Shown here: positions 48,187 through 58,946 of the stretch, one piece after another
How positions within the stretch are numbered: position 1 is the first letter of the stretch
How the letters are laid out: each line of letters begins with the position of its first letter
NCBI RefSeq assembly: GCF_002288925.2
Contig: NW_022098043.1
Span: forward strand, 10,675,489-10,739,488
Source of the DNA: Delphinapterus leucas
Taxonomy: Eukaryota > Chordata > Mammalia > Artiodactyla > Monodontidae
DNA length: 64,000 bases
Reading direction: 5' to 3'
The notes under the pieces: generated by a model
Told to the model about the DNA's origin: nothing
Databases searched by the model: none
What the model saw: the letters and a program-made list of their open reading frames with translations, nothing else
Position numbers and translations under genes: made by a program

Positions 48187-48451
48187 AAGAGCATCTATGG
48201 AGAGGACTTATGTCCTCGGCAGGGTTTTCCTGAGGACAAAGTGAGCTCATGGCCAGAAAGGGCTTTGGGAAGGGAAGAGCCAGATCTCATCACATCACAA
48301 AAGTTCCCCGGCCACCTGTGTGGTGGCTGCTTGGGCAGGACGCACACCTGCAGGATGCTCAGCAGCAGGCGGGGGCGGGAGACAGAAAATGAGGAAGGAG
48401 GCCTCAAGGCAAGGGTTTCAGCGCTGGTGCGCATCCCCGCCTAGTGCATAC

Positions 48452-48559
48452 CAGCATGCCTTTGATGGGGAAATCCTTCAGGCCTCTGTTCCTTGGGGAG
48501 GCAAAGACCACGGGCAGCGCTTTGTGCGGGGCTTGGACGTAGCTGATCTCCATCTCATC
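48452..48559 (-). pseudogene. PADI4: PADI4 exon 10 with catalytic Asp350
   Basis: The acceptor is tcttcacag and the donor gtatgc. It encodes [20 protein letters not shown] then [16 protein letters not shown]. Asp350, Glu351 and Glu353 are kept. The Asp369 calcium ligand codon is gcc (Ala). Confidence 0.92.
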
Positions 48560-48965
48560 CTGTGAAGAGCGAGGGCAGGGGAGGCTGTTACGTGCGCTGC
48601 CTGGGTCTCAACCCCCAGCGCAGGGGTGGGGGTGTGGAACCATCCACACGCTCCCCCTTGCCGTCAAGGGCAAACGCACGTGGGACATTCAACTCCAGAG
48701 GAGGGGCTCCGGGAAAGCAGAGCTTACTGTCCTGTATTTGAACCAACGTGTAGTGGAATCAATGGCGTGCCCTTCACTCTCGCTCCCGGTAAGTGCCCGG
48801 CCAGATGCCAGGGACCCATGGCGTACAAGCCTGTCCTCAAGGGGGGATCCAGGAGCTGGGCACTCACCACCCGGTGCTAGGAGGTGATGGGAGGGAGGTG
48901 AGGGGTCTTCGGGAACACGGAGGAGGGACTCCTGATTCAGTTGGGACGGGTCAGAGGAGAGTTCT

Positions 48966-49150
48966 TAAAAAGAACCTACTTTACAGCACAGGGAACTCTA
49001 CTCAATGCTCTGTGGTGACCTAAAAGGGAAGGGAATCTAAGAAAGAGAAGGCATATGTATATGTGTAACTGATTCACTTTGCTGTACAGCAGAAACTAAC
49101 ACAACATTGTAAAGCAACTATACGCCAATAAAAATTAATAAAAAAAGAGA
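48966..49150 (+). mobile_element. L1 3' tail
   Basis: It carries ttacagcacagggaactcta, ttgctgtacagcagaaacta and caactatacgccaataaaaa, ending in an A-rich stretch directly before a SINE. Confidence 0.85.
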
Positions 49151-49155
49151 AAGAG

Positions 49156-49373
49156 GGCTTCCCTGGTGGCGCAGTGGTTGAGAGTCCACCTGCCGATGCA
49201 GGGGACGCGGGTTCGTGTCCCGGTCCGGGAGGTATCCCACATGCCGCGGAGCGGCTGGGCCCGTGAGCCATGGCCGCTNNNNNNNNNNGAGCCTGCGCGT
49301 CCGGAGCCTGTGCTCCGCAACGGGAGAGGCCACAAAAGTGAGAGGCCCGCGAACCGCAAAAAAAAAAAAAAGT
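49156..49373 (+). mobile_element. Long CHR SINE interrupted by a 10-N gap
   Basis: Complete CHR copy. The N run falls between gccatggccgct and gagcctgcgcgt, which are adjacent without a break in the other copies in this window. Confidence 0.92.
49279..49288. other. Assembly gap, 10 N
   Basis: Ten Ns inside a SINE. Flanks match the SINE consensus with no missing bases, so this is probably an artificial gap of zero true length. Confidence 0.95.
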
Positions 49374-49620
49374 AAAAAAAAAATGATGGCTTAGATATAC
49401 ACTGGTTGACATAGAAAGATATTCTCAATGTATTGGATTGAGTTATTTAAACAGCATGTTATAAAACACTATAAATATTCAAATGTTCTAATCTATTTTA
49501 CAATGTCTTCATTACTTTTTAGTTACTTTTGTAATAAAATAACTAGTCGTATTGTGGATAATAGATAAATGAGCAAAGTACTGAGATAATTCACAAATGA
49601 AGAAATAAAAATGGCCAATA

Positions 49621-49834
49621 GGGACTTCCCTGGTGGCACAGTGGTTAAGAATCCACCTGCCAATGCACGGGACACAGGTTCGTGCCCCGGTCCGGTAAGA
49701 TCCCACATGCTGCAGAGCGGCTGGGCCCGTGAGCCATGGCCGCTGAGCCTGCGCGTCCGGAGCCTGTGCTCCGCAACGGGAGAGGCCACAACAGTGAGAG
49801 GCCCGAATACCGCAAAAAAAAAAAAAAAAAAAAG
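49621..49834 (+). mobile_element. Long CHR SINE
   Basis: gggacttccctggtggcaca head, ggttcgtgccccggtccggt, gccatggccgctgagcctgc, then an A run. Confidence 0.93.
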
Positions 49835-50914
49835 AGAAAGAGCATTGCTGAGCTGAGGCTGGAGGGCAGCGGTAGCTCCGCCACAAAGGAGGGCAGGTGA
49901 GGCCCCAGCCGAGCCCATGGGGCAGAGACGGGGAGGGTGCAGAAATGAATCGGGTACACATCCTGCCTGTATTTTAGCAGGCAGGCGTGATGTTGGACAC
50001 CTCACTATTAGCTGAACCATCCAAAATTGCCATTCTTGGAGGTAAAAAATGGTGGCATATCAGACATTTCTTCTGGTTCAACCTGATTTAACACAGATGG
50101 AAGGATGAGAAAGGAAGAGAGGGTATTATTTGGAGGTTTAGAAGAAAGAAGAATGAATTCCCCCTGGAAGGACTGAGGACATTTACGGAGGAGATTCGAG
50201 CTGGGATACGACGGGACTGATTTGGACGTGGGGGTAGGAATGGGGAGGGCAGCTGGAGAGAAGGAACAGGGCTATGGGATGGGGTGGGAGCAGGGCTGGC
50301 AGCATGGAAGGAGAGGCACGGAGGCTCAGTCAGCCCGCCAACTGCCCACTGGCACCACCCAATGCCAGGTTCTCGGTGCTGAGCTGAATGAGACTCCCTC
50401 TCTGCCCTCAGGGGGCTTATGGCACGACGGGGTGGAGGGGGAGCCTGGCACAGAGACGGAATGGTGATCCAGTGTGGCTGGTGTGGGACAGCCAGATTGA
50501 GAGGCAAGCTGAGAAGGAGGAGATGGGAGCCATGGAAAGTGCTGGAGCAGGGGTGTGGCCTGGCCTGGTGGCCGAGCCCAGGAAGGCTGGCTTGGAGGGA
50601 GGCTGCTAGGGGGAATGGTTGAGCTCCAGCCCCCTGTGCTTTGCAGCATTTCCTCAATTTCCTGAAGTTGCCTGAGAGTTTTCAAGCAGGAAGGTGGTCA
50701 TCTTGGTGACCACAGCGGGCATGACGTGGCCACAGTAGATGTCAGTGGAGTCACTTGCCTGAGCCCTCCGTCTGTGAGGACCCTCAGAGGCTCCTAACTC
50801 CCTGCCTGTCTGAGGAAGGGTGACCAGCCAGGTGCTCGGCCGAGCCCTAGGAGCCCAGGTCCCCGTGTCCCTTGACCCTCAGGGATGCGCCTCCTGTGTG
50901 CCCGGGCCACGCAC

Positions 50915-51026
50915 CTGCATCCACCGGTCATTCATGCTCTCTTCCTTGGCACAGACCATCAGCCTGCACCTGGCTTTCTTGGCCAGAGCAGCCACTGACT
51001 TCAGGAAATCCTCATTTTCAAATAAC
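50915..51026 (-). pseudogene. PADI4: PADI4 exon 9
   Basis: The acceptor is ttctag and the donor gtgcgt. It encodes LFENEDFLKSVAALAKKARC then RLMVCAKEESMNDRWMQ. Open and 112 bases long, as in PADI6. Confidence 0.9.
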
Positions 51027-51953
51027 CTAGAAAGAACAGAAAAAACAACCTCCTTAGTGCCCTTGATTCAGCAGCCAGTGGCCTTGGCTGGCCTCCGAGG
51101 GGGCAAGCTGGACCCCCTGGGGTGTCTCTAGGGATGGAGCAGGACCTCAGGGCTGGATGGAGGAGGGGAGGGGCACGGTGGGTGCTCCAAGGCACCTGGA
51201 GCCTGGACAGAGACCGCAGCTCACCCTGCCTCTCTGCTCTTAGCAAGCATAGTTCACTGAACTCTGGTAACAACCCAGGAGGGGAGCTAGCAGTCAGCCT
51301 TCCACCGAGGAGGAGACAGAATGAGGAGGTCAGAGCTCAAGGTCACGCCATCTGGATTCGAACCCAGGCCTTGCTGGCTTCCAGCCTGCGTCCGGACCAC
51401 GGGTTTACATTCTCACCCCTTCTGCCCCAAAGCAATGGGAAGGGGAGAGGGGAAGGTCCCCCTGTGACCCCACATGGTTAGCAGGGGCTCTCAGACTGTG
51501 GGAGGGATGCCGAGCCTCCCCCGGCAACTTGTGAAAACACAGCTGGGCCCCATCCCGTCCCCAGAGTCTCGAGACCCAGCAGTTCAGAGGTTGGCCCGGA
51601 ACGTGCATTTTAAATGAGTGCCCAGGGGTTTCCGGTGCAGAAGGCTTACAGGCTGCCCTCTGAGGAGCCCTGGAGGCCTCACCCAGGGACTCAGGGTTCT
51701 CATCTTCCAGGTCTGGCAAACTCTAGAGGCCCCCAGGAGCTAAAGGAGCCCTTGGGCTGCCTCAGGGCAGGATAGTGACATGAAAACACCACCAATAATG
51801 ATTTTCCCGACCTTTTTATGGTTCTTAACAAGCCTCAGCCCTCAGCAAGTCATAGCACAGATACCACTTTTCCCCATTTACACAGCAAGTGCATGATGGG
51901 CTCTCCCTGGGGGTGTGTCTGTGCCCCTCCCTCAGCCCTCCAGGGCCCCTCAC
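51027..51953. other. PADI4: PADI4 intron 8
   Basis: About 0.9 kb with a MER5-like remnant (51480-51640); nothing else recognised. Confidence 0.5.
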
Positions 51954-52057
51954 CTGCACACATACACCTCCTCGGGGACTGAGTGTTGGGGGTCATGATC
52001 CAGGGGGCCACATGGAAGACCACGCTGTCTTGGAAAACCAGGGCCTTGGGGGAGCTC
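51954..52057 (-). pseudogene. PADI4: PADI4 exon 8 with paired frameshifts
   Basis: The acceptor is ccctgcag and the donor gtgagg. After ELP (52057-52049) four bases replace one codon, shifting the frame. The original protein is readable in the next frame as ALVFQDSVVFHVAPWIMTPN. Near 51972 one base is missing and the frame returns for EVYVC. Total length stays 104. The shifted middle, about 25 codons, has no stop but no family similarity. Confidence 0.85.
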
Positions 52058-52191
52058 CTGCAGGGGGAGGGACAGGGGAGGAACTGTCACAGCAGCCAGG
52101 GCCCAACACCTACTGCTTCCCAGTGGCTGTTTGGAGCCCCCTCCACAGCTGGGCCAGTGCCTGGAAGCCCAGATCCCCCTTCTTGGCCTAC

Positions 52192-52370
52192 CGGGTTGGA
52201 CGTGTCCAGCAGGGAGACATTGAGGGAAGTGAGCCCTGGGAAGCTGGCGTCTGGGAAAGCCAGGCCCTCCACATAGAAGTCTGTGCTGTGATGGCCACCC
52301 TGGAGCTCCAGCAGGTGAGAGGGATGCTGTGGCCCCAGGATCATGCCGTACCTGGAGGGCTGTTTGTCTG
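52192..52370 (-). pseudogene. PADI4: PADI4 exon 7
   Basis: The acceptor is a tandem cccagcag (start 52370 or 52367) and the donor gtaggc. It encodes DKQPSRYGMILGPQHPSHLL, then DFYVEGLAFPDASFPGL and ends LLDTSNP. 59 whole codons, as in human, with no break. Confidence 0.88.
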
Positions 52371-52889
52371 CTGGGAGAGAGCAGGGGAGGCTCAGGTCTG
52401 CGTCCCTACTTCTGAGACCTTGTCTTCTTGGTGTGTGATGCCTTCCCAAGGCCGTGGCATCTCACCCCTAAGGATCCCTCACAGCTGGATCTGGCAGGAG
52501 CCTCCCCTTAGGAGGAAGGGACTAAAGGCCCTGCCCTCGCCCTCCCAATGGAGGCCCAGGAGTGGAGTGATGAGGGCGCCTGAGTCATTCACAACTTTGC
52601 AGAAAGTCCAATATACATTATAGTTCGTTCATTCATTCATCCATCCATTCACTCCCTATCACCTGCTCTCAGCTGACACCTGGAAAGACCAGGGTGACAG
52701 ACACTGTCCTGGTCCCCAGGGAGTGCATAATCTCCTGGGTAAGTAGGGAGGAGCAAAGACAGTCAAAATTACAGATAGTAGTAAGTTCTGGAAGGTCAGG
52801 GAAGGCTTCCCGGAGGAGGTGATACCTCCATAGAGGCAAGGAGTTGGTTTGTGGCCAAACCAATGTCAGTCTAATCGCTGAGGTCTGAA

Positions 52890-53290
52890 TGGAAGTCAGA
52901 TCAAGTTGTGCCTCTGCACAGCCCTCAGATGGCCCCCCACCTCCCACAGACTAGCCACAGTCATTTCCTGCCTCCCTGACCCAGCCCCTTCCCCTCTGGC
53001 CTTTCTTCTCCCCCCTCACCCCCCCCCCTCCTTAACCCTTGCATTATGCACTCCAGCCGAGCCAGCCTCCCTGCATTCCTCAAGCCCGTGGGCACATCCC
53101 ACCTCAGGGCCTTTGCACCTGTGGTTCCCTCTGCCAGGAGTGCCCTTCCCCTGGGTGTTCCCACACCTCTGTCTGCTCAATGACATCTTCTGGGGGAAGC
53201 CTTCCTCAGCCCCCCTTCCCCACACCCCTCGTTCTCTTCCTCTTCACTGTTGCATCCCTCTGTGTAGCATTTAATGCCGTCTGAGGCACT
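52890..53290 (+). mobile_element. L2 3' end
   Basis: L2 tail phrases: cctcagggcctttgcacctg, tggttccctctgccaggagt, gaagccttcctcagcccc. Confidence 0.75.
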
Positions 53291-53549
53291 AGACACTTTA
53301 CTTAATGATTTTACATATCATTGCTCTCAACCCGCTGAGATGAAAGTGACATGAGGGCAGAGACTTTGCTTTGTTCTTTGCTCCGTGCCCCGTGCCTAGA
53401 ACTGAGCCCGGCACTCAGTGGCAGGTGCTCGCAAGCCGCTGAGAAGTTACTGATGTCTCTGATCACCAGGTTGTTGGAGAACAAATTATTACATATTACA
53501 GTTATTATGTGCAGTCAGCTTGGATTCAAAAACCTCTGTAAACAACAGT

Positions 53550-53551
<2 letters not shown>

Positions 53552-53597
<46 letters not shown>
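53552..53597. repeat. (TG)23 microsatellite
   Basis: Uninterrupted TG run in a PADI4 intron, a likely polymorphic marker. Confidence 0.97.
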
Positions 53598-53598
<1 letters not shown>

Positions 53599-53883
53599 CA
53601 GAGACAGACACACAAAGAACAGCTACCACAGTCCTTGGGAGGGAGGTCATTTCCTTCTCAGTGCTCGTCCAGCTCATCATCTCGTTTGCTGCATTTTGTC
53701 TGTGCCCTTTCTACAAGGCAGTGGGCAGAGATGTCCATCGTGCTTACTGCGGCATCCTCAGTTCTTAGAACCTGGCACAGGGTAGGTGCTCGGGAATTAT
53801 TCACCGAAGTGTGTGTGAAGGGGCTGAGTCCCATTGGCTGGGGTGGGAAGGGAACACCAAGGTGACGGCCAAGGGCGACTCAC

Positions 53884-54006
53884 CATTGGCTCGAAACACC
53901 TGACTTTATCCATCTCAGACTTGGCCACATGGAGCACCAGCTGGTGCTTGCTGAAGTCCCTGGGGGTCTTCGTGCTCAGGGTCACCAAGGACATTGTCCT
54001 TCAGGT
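53884..54006 (-). pseudogene. PADI4: PADI4 exon 6 with 1-base insertion and stop
   Basis: The acceptor is cattccag and the donor gtgagt. Codons D-L-K-D run in the expected frame to 53996. An extra A at 53995 then shifts the frame, while the true protein continues in the next frame as MSLVTLSTKTPRDFSKHQLV then LHVAKSEMDKVR. In the incoming frame TGA follows at 53917-53915. The exon is 123 bases; without the extra base its end phase would no longer match exon 7, so a second small loss at the donor side is likely. Confidence 0.85.
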
Positions 54007-55472
54007 CTGGAATGAGAAGGGCATGGCCTGAGACGCAGGCCCCTGAGACTACGCCCCCCCACCCAAGACCACCCTTCATCACGTCACCTGCTTTATTTTC
54101 CTTATGCTCTTTCCAGTATTTAAACAATATTTTTCATTTTAGAATTAAAGGAATTCAAGGTTTTGGTCCTCTCCCACTAGGATGAACTTAGGATGTAAGC
54201 TGGCCAAAGCAGAAATCACATTTATCTTGTTTGTTGCTCTGTTCCCAGCTCCGAGAAGCATCTAGAACAATGCCTAGCACAAGGCAGGTGCTCAATAATT
54301 ATTTGTGGGGTGAATGAGTGGAAAGGTTTCTCCCCGGGGCCTGCGTGGGAAGTGAGCCAACCTGAATAGTGGCCGGCAAAGGCTTGGGGAGATTGAAGAT
54401 GGACGAGAATCAGAGGCTGGACAAGAGTCACATGGTCAAGGGCACTGGAGTGGGCGGGGTTTGAACCCTGGATCTCTGTGGGCTTGGGGAGGTATTTCAG
54501 CTCTCCGTCCCTCTGCTTCCTCGTAAATACACAGGGCTAAGCGCAGAGCCCACACGGAGGGAAGGGTGCAGTCATATGTGTAAAGTTCATATTATAGCGC
54601 CCGGGCTGTTTGATTATTACTGTGTGCCAGGCACCGTGTAGAGGCTGCTCCCTGGCATCAGGCCAGGCCAACTCCATGCAACTTTAAAATGCATCCATTT
54701 CAAAAAAAAAAAAAAAAAAAAAATGCATCCATTTCTAGGCCTTTCTAGCAACTCCCCAGGAGGGCGGCAGCTGCTGCCCTGGCCAAATGATCCTGCCCCC
54801 CTCAGCACCCTCCTCCAGTGCAGGTCTTCCACCCTGGCCATGCCTCAGAGGTGTGCCAGCAGGGACCCTGCGCCCAACTTGTGCCCCTAAACCTGCCCTG
54901 GTGTTGGGATGCCTGGGTTCAAATCCTGAGCCTGTGACTTACTAGCTGTGTGACCCAGAGCAAATTGCTTAACTTCCCCATACCTCAGTTTTTCCATCTG
55001 TAAAGTGGGGGTGAGGACCATACATACTTCTGAAACTTGAGCTGAAGGATCAAATGAGTTAAGAATTCTGAACTGGTCCGAGCAGTGCCCAGCCTATGGC
55101 AGGGGCTCAGGGCTGCTCTGGCATGAATTTGGGGGCTCTAGTCAGGCTTTCATTTTGAATTATTTTGGGCCCCAGGTTTGACCCAAGAGCAGAAGTTTGG
55201 GTTGGTTAACGGGCTGGGGATGGAAATTGGGCCCTGGAGGAGGCATTGGGAGACTGAGCGTTGCTCCCAGCTCTTCCCTGGCTGCTGTGTGACCTTGGGC
55301 AGGTTACTTGCCCTCTCAGGACCCCTGTCCATTCCTTCACCTACATAACAGGCATGCTAAAAAGAACATGCTTCCAATAACCCTGGTTTCTGAGGGTTGT
55401 TACAAGGCTCAGGACAAAAGGCTTCACAAAAAGGCAATGCTCTATTCCCATTGGTTCTTGGGGGGTCTTTAC
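54007..55472. other. PADI4: PADI4 intron 5
   Basis: 1.5 kb with an A run (54701-54723) flanked by a duplicated atgcatccatttc, and a MIR (54895-55120). Confidence 0.6.
54895..55120 (+). mobile_element. MIR SINE
   Basis: Core pattern: ctgggttcaaatcctgagcc, tgacttactagctgtgtgac, cctcagtttttccatctgta. Confidence 0.85.
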
Positions 55473-55587
55473 CTTTGCTGTCAAGCTGGTCATCCTTGCA
55501 GTCCACAGTGGAAGATTTGGGATTGTCTCTGTCACAGTTCACTAGCAGGATGGCACCCTGCCCATGAGGGCCCCAGGTCCAGGTCCT
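55473..55587 (-). pseudogene. PADI4: PADI4 exon 5
   Basis: The acceptor is tgtccacag and the donor gtaaag. It encodes [20 protein letters not shown] then DNPKSSTVDCKDDQLDSK. One codon shorter than the human exon as I recall it, but in frame. Confidence 0.9.
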
Positions 55588-56208
55588 CTGTGGACACCCA
55601 GCAGAGATGGGGCACACTTAGGAACCTGTGTATGCCCCTCCAATTCCTGGGAAAGCCCAGCCACCTTGCCCTAACACCTCGATAGCCTTTTGTGATTTAC
55701 ACATTTTGTTCCCACATCAGGTAATTTTTTGGTCCCAAGAGTGGATTTTTGCCTGCCCCAAAAGTCATAAACAAATTCCACTCATCCACTTAAAAAAAGG
55801 AGCCCAAGACAGTAAAATTGATTTCAACAGCTTTTAAAAACTGTTGGATTAGCAAACCAAACTGCACTAAATATTTGTGTCTAGACTCAAATCTAAATAG
55901 CTCCTCTTCTGAGAACTCTTAATTACTCCTTCACCAAAGTGTGGGCACTATTCTTAGCAGTTGGTTACTGTCTGCCCAAAGATGAAAGCAAATTGAGCAG
56001 CTCCTCCCAGCAGGAATCTAATAGTGATGACATCTTCTGTTTGTAGGAGAGCATTCTCCCCCCGGGGAATGACTGTGTTTTGGGAGGGACCCAAGGATGA
56101 ATTCCACTCCCAGAGCTGTAATTCTTCCCCCCACTTTTGACTGACCCCACAAAGGGATATTAATTTTTGACAGGTCATATCATCTTAAAGTGCACACCAG
56201 CATATGGA

Positions 56209-56336
56209 GAATTCCCTGGCGGTCCAGTTAGGACTCGGTGCTTTCACGGCAGGGGGCACGGGTTCGATCCCTGGTTGGGAAAATACTATCCGGCAAGCCA
56301 CGCAGTGTGGCCAAAATAATAAATAAATAAAAAAAA
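56209..56336 (+). mobile_element. Short tRNA-derived SINE
   Basis: gaattccctggcggtccagt head, ggttcgatccctggttggga, A/T-rich aataaataaataaa tail. Confidence 0.85.
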
Positions 56337-56577
56337 TACAGTGCACACCAGCACAAAAATGTGCAGGCAGCTTTGGGGTTTCAGGGACACCCTGAGGTTT
56401 ATCCATGGGCCCCAGTTAAGACGATTCATCACCTGTGTACGACATCACCCTATATTTCTGCAACATACATTCCCTCCCCCCACCTGGCTCCTTCCCTCCT
56501 CTATCCCCTGCCTCTTTTCTTTATTATTCACCTCATGTGAACCTCTCCCACCAGTAGCTAAAGTCTAGTATAGGGGA

Positions 56578-56694
56578 TTTTTTTTGGCTGCGCTTTGCGC
56601 TTGCGGGATCGTATTTCCCTGACCAGGAATCGAACCCGTGCCCCCTGCAGTGAAAGTGTGGAGTCCTAACCATTGGACCGCCATGGAATTCCCC
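56578..56694 (-). mobile_element. Short tRNA-derived SINE
   Basis: T-run, gcgggatcgtatttccctga, cgaacccgtgccccctgcag, head gccatggaattcccc. agtataggg is repeated on both sides. Confidence 0.87.
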
Positions 56695-57047
56695 ATAGTA
56701 TAGGGAATTTTTGAGCCAGAGTTGAGACCTGCCTGCAAATTTTCTCTCTGCTGTGCATGAACTGGGTGAGTCTAGTTTCCAGTTTGTGGGACAACACATT
56801 CTCTGAACCCACAATTATGAAAATCTAGTTTTGTAGAATAGATGGGACCTATGTAAACCAAAACGGTAATGGTATTCGTGATTTTAATTTTCTTTTTTTT
56901 CCTGTTCTTCTTAAATTTGTTTCGTTTACTATTAACAGGGATACATGAGACAGACCGCTGTTCACCTCATCACCACCAGGGGGCGCGCTAGGAGAAGCCA
57001 GTGGAGTTACGGGAGCATTTGGGGTGCCGGACAAGGTCGAGCCATAC

Positions 57048-57115
57048 CTGGTCCTTCCTGCCTCCGGTGGACTTCATTTTGCCAGTGCGAGTGAAGTCCG
57101 CGCTCAAGGAGATTT
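57048..57115 (-). pseudogene. PADI4: PADI4 exon 4
   Basis: The acceptor is gatttcag and the donor gtatgg. It encodes EISLSADFTRTGKMKSTGGR then KDQ. Open and of the expected 68 bases. Confidence 0.9.
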
Positions 57116-57799
57116 CTGAAATCCCGGGGAGTAAGAGGAGAGGGATAGTGAGGGTGCAAGGTGGGAGCACTCAGTCTGGTCCCAGATGGACAATCCTTTC
57201 CCCAGGAGACCTATCTGCACAAAGGCTTCTTTCTCACTGGTTCAGAGGAGACACAGGTCCTAAGACACCCCCATGTCTCCCAAGAAGAAGTCTGGCTGCA
57301 ATTCTGACAGCAGAGCCGGGGCTTCTAACCACACACATTCTCCTCTCATGGAGGACCTGCCACAGCTGTGATGCCAACCAGGCCCTGCATGTCTGGCCAT
57401 CCCCAAGGGTCTCAGAAAGAGTTCCCGGTCATCCCAATGGATGTATGGTACGAAGCCCCTGCAAGGACACCTTGCCAGGCTCTCAAAGGCCTCTGGCCCC
57501 AACTCCAGCCCCAGTGACTTTGGGGTAGGGGACACAGTGGTTATTCCAACCCCACCTGGCTCTTCATTCTGTGTACCGTGACTGCACTGGGGACAAACCA
57601 CAGCCCCAAACATACCCTGCTCTGTCCAAATGGCATGGCTGAGAAAGCATATGTTCGCTTCTGAATCCTTCCCCTCTCATCAGAGCGCATGACTATACGG
57701 TCATTCCAATGACATTGTGTAGCGACCCCATGAGCTCACAGAATGAGATTGACCTAGATGACATTTAAAACATATCCATAGCCATGTATTGATGTTGGG

Positions 57800-58005
57800 C
57801 CATAAAGCATAGCGCTTGGTGGCCAGAACTTCCTGGCTCCTTTGCTAACCAGCTGTGTAATCTTGGGCAAGTCCCTTTACCTCTTGTACCTCAGTTTCTT
57901 CATCTGTAAAATGTGGTAGTAATAGTGCCAATTTCATTGGATTGTTGTAAGGTTTAAATGTAAAGTCTTGGCACCCTGCCTGGCATAGAGTAAGTGCTAT
58001 ATAAT
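57800..58005 (+). mobile_element. MIR SINE
   Basis: Core pattern: agctgtgtaatcttgggcaa, cctcagtttcttcatctgta, tggcatagagtaagtgct. Confidence 0.85.
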
Positions 58006-58318
58006 AATAAAAACAACAATAATAATTATTATGAAAATGTGTATTAATGAAATAAATGAATGAAATTCATTAATGAAAAGAAACCTGGAGCTTTCACATG
58101 CTGTTCATATATTTAATGTATGTTTAAATAGTAATAATAATATTATGATACTATTGTCCCAGATGAGGTCAAGTTAAAAATATACTTTATTTAAAGAAGA
58201 ATACTAAATAAATATGAGTACAAGCAGATCACTGATGTGGCAAAAATGGTGAAGATGGGATGTAAATAATGGAATTTGGGGAACACTGGTCTATATTATT
58301 GCGTAAAACAGTCTCAAC

Positions 58319-58537
58319 GGGCTTCCCTGGTGGCACAGTGGTTGAGAGTCCGCCTGCCGATGCAGGGGACACGGGTTCGTGCCCCGGTCTGGGAAGATCC
58401 CACATTCCGCGGAGCGGCTGGGCCCGTAAGCCATGGCCGCTGAGCCTGCACGTCCGGAGCCTGTGCTCCGCAGCGGGAAAGGCCACAACAGTGAGAGGCG
58501 CGCGTACCGCAAAAAAACAAAACAAAACAAAAAAAAC
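58319..58537 (+). mobile_element. Long CHR SINE
   Basis: Complete copy with an A-rich caaaaaaacaaaac tail; aacagtctca recurs on both sides. Confidence 0.92.
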
Positions 58538-58879
58538 AGTCTCATCATCTACTTTTTCTCATAAATATTTGAGGTTTCAAAAAGGTATAGAGACTCGTAT
58601 GTTGAAAATCCACGTACCACTTCCTAAGCTGAGAAATAAAATATTGAGATGTAATTGAAGCTTCCTGCAAATGTCCTCTCTCCCCAGCTCTATTCTGGGT
58701 TCACTGACTGGGGAAGGAATACTTATGAACTACCAGATGCATGACTGGCTAGAAATTATCCTTTTCTCTGCTCAGTCTAAAGTAAGCTTCAGGGTGTAGT
58801 TTCTCCTGGAGAGATGCCTTGCATGGGTGTGTGTGTGGAGGGAGAGGGGTGGTGCTCCAAGGTCCCTGGCGTCACTTAC

Positions 58880-58946
58880 CGACCCCGGTGATGTAGAGCA
58901 GGACTTCAACTGGAGTGGTCTCGGGTCCATAGTATGAAATCTGAAC
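58880..58946 (-). pseudogene. PADI4: PADI4 exon 3
   Basis: The acceptor is tcctatag and the donor gtaagt. It encodes VQISYYGPETTPVEVLLYIT then GV and one base. Open and in phase. Confidence 0.9.

Larger units (their letters stand above)
42827..48451. other. PADI4: PADI4 exon 10-12 interval lacking exon 11
   Basis: 5.6 kb of gap-free sequence that should contain a ~158-base exon 11 (family core GNLEVSPP and GKEYPLGRI). I read it on the - strand and found no such exon. It holds an MLT1-type LTR (43048-43497), an L2 (43900-44900), a young L1 (45967-46751) and two SINEs (47447, 48063). Confidence 0.7.
48560..50914. other. PADI4: PADI4 intron 9
   Basis: 2.4 kb with an L1 tail (48966-49150), SINEs at 49156 and 49621, and a 10-N gap at 49279-49288. 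49840-50914 is unique and holds no exon I can support. Confidence 0.7.
52371..53883. other. PADI4: PADI4 intron 6
   Basis: 1.5 kb with an L2 3' end (about 52890-53290) and a TG microsatellite (53552-53597). Confidence 0.65.
55588..57047. other. PADI4: PADI4 intron 4
   Basis: 1.5 kb with two short SINEs in opposite orientation (56209-56336 and 56578-56694). No other element named. Confidence 0.65.
57116..58879. other. PADI4: PADI4 intron 3
   Basis: 1.8 kb with a MIR (57800-58005), an AT-rich stretch and a long SINE (58319-58537). Confidence 0.65.

Noticed and set aside
51889..52623. 244-codon open frame on the + strand
   Set aside because: It is antisense to PADI4 exons 7 and 8 and has no recognisable family.
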